Positions 59,853 to 64,000 of a stretch of 64,000 nt of DNA are shown here, piece after piece. The translations under genes and the position numbers were made by a program. Position 1 is the stretch's first letter. Every line of letters starts with the position of its first letter. Source of the stretch: Palsa-1248 sp963737835 (GTDB lineage: Bacteria > Gemmatimonadota > Gemmatimonadetes > Gemmatimonadales > Gemmatimonadaceae). Where the stretch lies: contig CAVTUH010000001.1 in NCBI GenBank assembly GCA_963737835.1, forward strand, positions 3,782,001-3,846,000. The letters run 5' to 3'. The notes under the pieces are model-generated. The model had not been told where the DNA came from, made no database searches, and saw only the letters and a program-made list of their open reading frames with translations.

Positions 59853-61580
59853 ATGCCGCTCGCTCTCGCCCGCAAGTACCGTCCGAAGTCGTTCGCCGAT
59901 GTCGCGGTGCAGTCGCACGTCGCGACGACCCTCAAAGGCGCCATCGCCCATGACCGTGTAGCGCACGGGTACCTGTTCTGCGGACCGCGCGGCACGGGGA
60001 AGACGACCTTGGCGCGCGTCCTGGCAATGGCGCTCAACTGCGAGCGCCGCGCGGGACGGGATGACGGCGAGCCGTGCGGCGAGTGCACGTCGTGCCAGCG
60101 CATCTGGAGCGGAGCGGCCAGCCTCGACGTCGTCGAGATCGACGCGGCATCGAATCGCGGCGTGGACGACGCTCGAGACCTGCGTGAGCGGGCCATGTAC
60201 GCCCCGTCCACCGCGGAGCGGTACAAGGTGTACATCGTCGATGAGGCGCACATGCTCACGCGCGAAGCGTGGAACGCGCTTCTGAAGATCCTGGAGGAGC
60301 CGCCACCGCGTGTGGTGTTTGTGTTCGCGACGACAGAGCCGCAGAAAATCGCGCAGCTTGCCACCCCGGTCTTGAGCCGACTGCAGCGGTTCGACCTCAA
60401 GCGCATCGGGTCTACCGTCATCCGGCAGCGTCTCCGTGATGTGCTCGCGCGAGAGCAGGTAGGCGCCGAAGACGACGCGCTCGCGCTGATCGCTCGGGCG
60501 GCGGATGGGTCGATGCGTGACGCGTTGAGCCTGACCGACCAAGTACTGGCGTTGGGTGACGTCACGGCCGTCACGACACAGCTGGTGCGTGATGCGCTCG
60601 GTCTGGTGAGCGAGGACGAGTGCGTCGCCATCCTCGAGCTGATCGCGCGAGGCGACGCGGCGGCGATTTTTCCAGCGGTCGACCGGTTGGCGGACGCGGG
60701 CGTCGATTTTTCCGCGTTCCTCGCGGCGTTCGCCGATCTCCTTCGCTCGCAACTCGCGGTGCTGCTCGGGGCCGATGTTCCGGCCGTGAGCGAGCGAACG
60801 CACCGGGCACTCGAGGGCCATCGCGACACATGGTCCGCCGCCGATGTGTTGCGCATGGTGTCGGCGCTGACCGAGCTCGAGCCGCGCTTTCGCCGAAGCA
60901 GCCAGCAACAGATGCTGCTGGAGACGCTACTCGTGCGCTGTGCCCTGCTGGATCGGTCCGTCGCGCTGGAGGAGGTGCTTCGTACGCTGGAGAACCACGG
61001 CCCGGGTTCGACTTCTGAGCCGGAAACCCCATCGGCGCCCAGCCACCGCACGGGGTCGGGGGTGGCCTCGCGGGAGACCCGTCAATCGATGCCGGCGTCT
61101 TCAGCGGCGAGTGCGGCGAGGGAGCCCAAGGCGGAGGACACCCGACGTGTGGCCGACCGCGTGGTGCAGGGTGCGAGTGCCGCCGCGATCGATGCGGAGG
61201 CGTTGCGTGCGCGCTGGCCGGAGATCGTTGCGACCGTTCGCCGCGAACGCCACGCGCCGATGCTGGTCGCTGCCCTCGAACAGACGATGCCGGAGCCTGG
61301 GCCAGACGCCAGCGTGGTCACGCTCCGGCTCGCCGAGCGCAACGAGATCTTCGCCCGTGCGGTGCATGCCGGACGGGAGGACGTCGTCCGCGCGTTGCGC
61401 GGAGTGTGGCCGCAGGTCGAGCAGATTGTGGTTGCCGAGCCCGGCGAGGGGGGCGGTGGGGCGCCTCCTCAGCGACTCAGCGTGGCGGCGCTCCGGGCAG
61501 AACAGCTGGCTGCGCTGCGAAAGCGAGACGCCGTCCTGGGGGCTGCCATTGACGCTTTAGACCTCGAAGTGATCGAGTAG
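59853..61580 (+). CDS. dnaX: DNA polymerase III subunits gamma/tau
   Basis: 575 aa from ATG 59853, where the family start LALARKYRPKSFADVAVQSH begins. Clamp-loader ATPase: Walker A LFCGPRGTGKTTLARVLAMA, zinc-binding CGECTSCQRIW, Walker B YIVDEAHMLTREAWNALLKI, sensor 1 VFATTEPQKI, and arginine-finger region PVLSRLQRFDLKRI. The C-terminal third (from about 380) is the tau-specific part for DnaB/alpha contacts, Ala/Glu-rich and weakly conserved. The three-gene run dnaX-ebfC-recR follows. Confidence 0.97.
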   Translation: MPLALARKYRPKSFADVAVQSHVATTLKGAIAHDRVAHGYLFCGPRGTGKTTLARVLAMALNCERRAGRDDGEPCGECTSCQRIWSGAASLDVVEIDAASNRGVDDARDLRERAMYAPSTAERYKVYIVDEAHMLTREAWNALLKILEEPPPRVVFVFATTEPQKIAQLATPVLSRLQRFDLKRIGSTVIRQRLRDVLAREQVGAEDDALALIARAADGSMRDALSLTDQVLALGDVTAVTTQLVRDALGLVSEDECVAILELIARGDAAAIFPAVDRLADAGVDFSAFLAAFADLLRSQLAVLLGADVPAVSERTHRALEGHRDTWSAADVLRMVSALTELEPRFRRSSQQQMLLETLLVRCALLDRSVALEEVLRTLENHGPGSTSEPETPSAPSHRTGSGVASRETRQSMPASSAASAAREPKAEDTRRVADRVVQGASAAAIDAEALRARWPEIVATVRRERHAPMLVAALEQTMPEPGPDASVVTLRLAERNEIFARAVHAGREDVVRALRGVWPQVEQIVVAEPGEGGGGAPPQRLSVAALRAEQLAALRKRDAVLGAAIDALDLEVIE

Positions 61581-61610
61581 CAGCCGCGGCCAGCGATTAG
61601 ATTTGTGGCC

Positions 61611-61928
61611 ATGGCGGATATCATGAAGATCCTGCAGCAGGCACAGCAGATGCAGGGCCGGCTGCAGGAACTCCAGGATCAGCTCCAGCAGCAGACTGTC
61701 ACCGGTAGCGCCGGTGGCGGCATGGTCACCGTGGAAGCCGACGGCAAAGGGCAGGTCCGGCGGGTGAAGTTGGATCCCAGCGTGGTGTCGGCGAGCGACG
61801 TCGAGATGCTCGAGGATCTGATCGTTGTGGCGGTGGCGGATGCGCAGACCAAGGCGACCGCGCTGGCCCAGGCGGAGATGGGTAAGCTGACGGGTGGTCT
61901 GTCCTTGCCGTTCAAGCTCCCGTTCTGA
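61611..61928 (+). CDS. ebfC: YbaB/EbfC nucleoid-associated protein
   Basis: 105 aa from ATG 61611 (GTG 61605 is also in frame). An N-terminal Gln-rich helix (ADIMKILQQAQQMQGRLQEL) of the dimer arm, then the conserved beta core (GGMVTVEADGKGQVRRVKLD; LEDLIVVAVADAQTKATALA) and a Met/Gly tail. A DNA-binding dimer found with dnaX and recR across bacteria. It sits 30 nt after dnaX. Confidence 0.95.
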   Translation: MADIMKILQQAQQMQGRLQELQDQLQQQTVTGSAGGGMVTVEADGKGQVRRVKLDPSVVSASDVEMLEDLIVVAVADAQTKATALAQAEMGKLTGGLSLPFKLPF

Positions 61929-62004
61929 CAAGGCCACGGCGGTGTATGCCGCGGCCGAGCACCAGATGCGGGTGTACTGCACGACACCCGCAGGCGGAGT
62001 CGAC

Positions 62005-62596
62005 GTGTCAGTGATCGATGATCTGGCGACAGAGTTGGCCAAACTGCCGGGTATTGGGCGCAAGACGGCCCTGCGTTTGACGTACCATCTCCTCAAGCAT
62101 CCGGCTGAGCAGAGTCGGCGGCTGGCGGCTGCCCTGCTGGCGGTATCAGACCGCGTCCGGACGTGCGAACGCTGCTTCAACTTGACTGAGGACGATGTCT
62201 GCGGCATATGCCGCGACAACCGGCGCGACAACGCCCTGATTTGTGCGGTCGAGGAGGCGTCCGATATCGGCGCCATCGAACGCGCCGGGGAGTTCCGCGG
62301 GCTGTATCATGTGCTTGGGGGGAGGCTCTCGCCCCTGGATGGGGTCGGTCCCGAGGATCTGACGGTCTCGCAGTTGGTGGCCCGAGTCGCTGACGGTGCT
62401 GTGCGAGAGGTGATCATTGCGACGAACCCGAGCCTCGAAGGGGAGGCGACGGCTCTGTACCTGCAGCGGCAGCTCGGCGTCCTTCCCGCTGACCGTCTCG
62501 CGTATCGCCCGTGGATTACCGGTCGGAGGTGACCTTGAGTACGCGGACGGCGTCACTATCGCGCAGGCGCTGTCAGCCCGCCGGGAGATGCGGTGA
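62005..62596 (+). CDS. recR: Recombination protein RecR, interrupted by a single-base frameshift near the 3' end
   Basis: About 196 aa if repaired, the family length. GTG 62005 with GGCGGAG 6 nt upstream is preferred (ATG 61966 is also in frame). Helix-hairpin-helix LAKLPGIGRKTALRLTYHLL, zinc motif CERCFNLTEDDVCGICRD and Toprim segment ALICAVEEASDIGAIE and YHVLGGRLSPLDGVGPED are all seen. As given, the frame ends at 62532 after DRLAYRPWITGRR; dropping one G at about 62491 gives TVSRIARGLPVGGDLEYADG and VTIAQALSARREMR, stopping at 62596, where GTGA couples to the next gene. RecR loads RecA at gaps with RecFO. Confidence 0.93.
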
Positions 62597-62925
62597 AGCT
62601 GGCGGGCCGGCGGCTCGTAGTCGTCGTCGGCACGCGTTACCCCGGTAGCGTGGGCGCCCGGGGGGCGGCTGGACTCGCGACGCTCGGCTTCTTGAGCGGG
62701 CTCGCGATTGGCGTTGTACTCTGGAGCGGTCAGCAGCAGCGGCATCGGCGAGGCTTGTTTAGCCGGAATCCGCTTCAGCGGCTGGCAGCACTTGGGTACC
62801 TCAGCCGGCAACCCTCGGCGGCCACCGCGCGGCTCCTGCGCGACTACGTCAGGTGGGAAGCGCGACCCGTCCTCCGACGGCGCGGCCGGCAGGTGCTGCG
62901 ACACGTGGAGGCGTCACTCCAATAG
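62593..62925 (+). CDS. Small membrane protein of unknown function
   Basis: 110 aa from GTG 62593, overlapping the repaired recR stop as GTGA, which itself supports the recR correction. One clear hydrophobic segment (AAGLATLGFLSGLAIGVVLW) near residues 24-44, then a basic tail (RHRRGLFSRNPLQRLAALGY and RPVLRRRGRQVLRHVEAS). No family recognised. It precedes the roadblock gene by 9 nt, so it may act with MglB/MglA. Confidence 0.75.
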   Translation: MKLAGRRLVVVVGTRYPGSVGARGAAGLATLGFLSGLAIGVVLWSGQQQRHRRGLFSRNPLQRLAALGYLSRQPSAATARLLRDYVRWEARPVLRRRGRQVLRHVEASLQ

Positions 62926-62934
62926 GTAGGCCAC

Positions 62935-63420
62935 ATGGTTGGCGCAGCGAGTTGGTCCTTCACAGAAGATGACTACGGCGCAATCACGCAATCGCTGCAG
63001 CGCTTCCTGTACGAGAGCAACGCCCGCTGCGCGCTCCTGGTCGATCGAACCGGACAGCTGGTCACCACGGTCGGTGAGCCGCCTGCCTTCGACCCGACCG
63101 CTTTCGCGACGCTGACAGCCGCGGACTTCAGCGCGAACGATCAGCTGGCTCGCCTGATCGGTGAGCGTGATTTCAACACCCTGTTTCACCAGGGCGAGCG
63201 CGAATCCATGTACCTGGCAGACGTGGCGCGGCGGGTGATCCTGGTCGTGCTGTTCGACAACCGCACGACTCTCGGACTCGTTCGTCTGAAAATGAAGGGT
63301 GCGGTCGACGACCTCACCCGTCTATTCGAGCAGGTCTTCCTCCGCGGGGCGGAGGGCGGCCCCACGACCCACAATCTGCTTGCCGGCGCGGATGATGAGA
63401 TCGACCGACTGTTCCAGTAG
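62935..63420 (+). CDS. Roadblock/LC7-domain protein (MglB-like)
   Basis: 161 aa. The roadblock fold: helix DYGAITQSLQRFLYESNARC, strand ALLVDRTGQLVTTVGEPP, helix TAADFSANDQLARLIGERD, strands ESMYLADVARRVILVVLFDN and TTLGLVRLKMKGAVDDLTRL, C-terminal helix. MglB is the GTPase-activating partner of the small GTPase MglA in polarity control, and the MglA gene follows after 18 nt. The motif-level match is good; partner assignment rests on adjacency. Confidence 0.9.
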   Translation: MVGAASWSFTEDDYGAITQSLQRFLYESNARCALLVDRTGQLVTTVGEPPAFDPTAFATLTAADFSANDQLARLIGERDFNTLFHQGERESMYLADVARRVILVVLFDNRTTLGLVRLKMKGAVDDLTRLFEQVFLRGAEGGPTTHNLLAGADDEIDRLFQ

Positions 63421-63438
63421 GGAACGGAGGGCCCCGTC

Positions 63439-64000
63439 GTGTCGATGATCAACTACGCCTCGCGCGAGATCAACTGCAAGATCGTCTACTACGGGCCCGG
63501 GCTCGGGGGCAAGACGACGAACCTCGAGCACGTGTACAGCAAGGTGCAGCCCGACACGCGGGGCAAGCTCATCTCCCTTGGCGACGGAGACGGAGCGCAC
63601 GCTGTTCTTCGATTTCCTGCCCGTCGACCTGGGGACGATCCGCGGCTTCAAGACCCGGTTTCACCTCTACACAGTTCCCGGCCAGGTCTATTACAACGCC
63701 AGCCGAAAGCTGATCCTGAAGGGCGTCGACGGCATCGTGTTCGTGGCCGACTCGCAGCTCGAACGGATGGAGGCCAACCAGGAGGCGATGCAGAATCTGT
63801 ACGACAACATGGCCGAATACGGATACGATCTCCGTCGCATGCCCTTCATCGTGCAGTACAACAAACGCGACTTGCCCAATGCCGCGGCGATCAACGATCT
63901 GCAAACTGCCCTGAACCCCGGGTGGGAGGTGGAGGACACGACCCGTCACCGGGTCACGCCGGACCTGGCTCACCCCGGCGAGAACCTCATCGAGCAGATT
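63439..64000 (+). CDS. MglA-family small GTPase, frameshifted and cut by the window edge
   Basis: Starts at GTG 63439 (GGAGG 8 nt upstream), giving MSMINYASREINCKIVYYGP. G1 is GPGLGGKTTNLEHVYS; G2/G3 region FLPVDLGTIRGFKTRFHLYT and VPGQVYYNASRK (VPGQ in place of DxxG, typical of MglA); G4 is QYNKRDLPN. As given, the frame breaks at about 63580: dropping one G in CTTGGCG joins KLISL to ATETERTLFFDFLP. It is open to the right edge. Likely a polarity/motility or envelope-organising switch working with the upstream roadblock protein. Confidence 0.9.
   Translation, partial: MSMINYASREINCKIVYYGPGLGGKTTNLEHVYSKVQPDTRGKLISLGDGDGAHAVLRFPARRPGDDPRLQDPVSPLHSSRPGLLQRQPKADPEGRRRHRVRGRLAARTDGGQPGGDAESVRQHGRIRIRSPSHALHRAVQQTRLAQCRGDQRSANCPEPRVGGGGHDPSPGHAGPGSPRREPHRAD

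Overview
The window is high-GC, gene-dense bacterial chromosome. Gene content and order (FHA/PP2C and Ser/Thr kinase signalling genes, PadR plus ADOP-type permease, roadblock MglB with MglA-type GTPase behind dnaX-ebfC-recR, Gfo/Idh plus DUF1080 sugar genes, a long class II aldolase) suggest a Gemmatimonadota-like organism. This is inference: there is no rRNA in the window. None of the nine tRNA genes encodes its CCA end.

Layout. 1-7788 (minus): Ser/Thr kinase (cut by the left edge), FHA membrane protein, TPR membrane protein, then an ABC permease/ATPase pair. 7787-9288 (plus): SGNH lipoprotein and EF-P. 9461-10423: seven tRNAs (His, Trp, Glu, Glu, Asp, Leu, Thr) with composite repeats between them; then pal (minus) and tRNA-Gly. 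11952-14287: Tat-type Gfo/Idh oxidoreductase and DUF1080 hydrolase. 14451-19896: aminotransferase, methyltransferase and a nitrate/taurine-type ABC importer without a binding protein. 19998-26506: a dispersed KdpD/KdpE system (KdpE-like regulator, KdpD-like kinase half, CPA1 antiporter, KdpD sensor half, degenerate histidine kinase). 26503-31737: glycosyltransferase, phosphodiesterase, PAP2 phosphatase, unknown protein and MltD-like transglycosylase. 31982-35033: PadR and ADOP permease. 35177-37650 (minus): transglycosylase, moaC and holB. 37659-39488 (plus): membrane protein, winged-helix regulator and uppS. 39587-44776 (minus): purK, purE, tRNA-Asn, uvrA and a GlsB-like protein. 44896-50586 (plus): ABC exporter, triple-FHA protein, PP2C phosphatase and transaldolase. 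50706-51629 (minus): an unknown lipoprotein. 51996-55933: pyruvate kinase, metallo-hydrolase and class II aldolase. 55985-59607: NtrC-like regulator, YtxH protein and YihY protein. 59657 to the end: SRP RNA, dnaX, ebfC, recR, a membrane protein, mglB and mglA (cut by the right edge).

How genes work together. Kinase, FHA proteins and PP2C phosphatase form a Ser/Thr phosphosignalling set at two loci about 40 kb apart. Transaldolase, pyruvate kinase and aldolase are a loose central-carbon group. dnaX-ebfC-recR is the widely conserved replication/repair cluster, with the SRP RNA upstream and an MglBA polarity module downstream.

Two features stand out. First, two families of nested inverted repeats sit at gene ends: one of purine/pyrimidine tracts capped by GC hairpins, the other of 7-bp tandem repeats flanking a GAGGGCCAG...CTGGCCCTC hairpin, always between convergent genes in this window. 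Second, six genes carry what look like single-base frameshifts, some in normally essential genes, so sequence or assembly error should be excluded before calling any of them broken.
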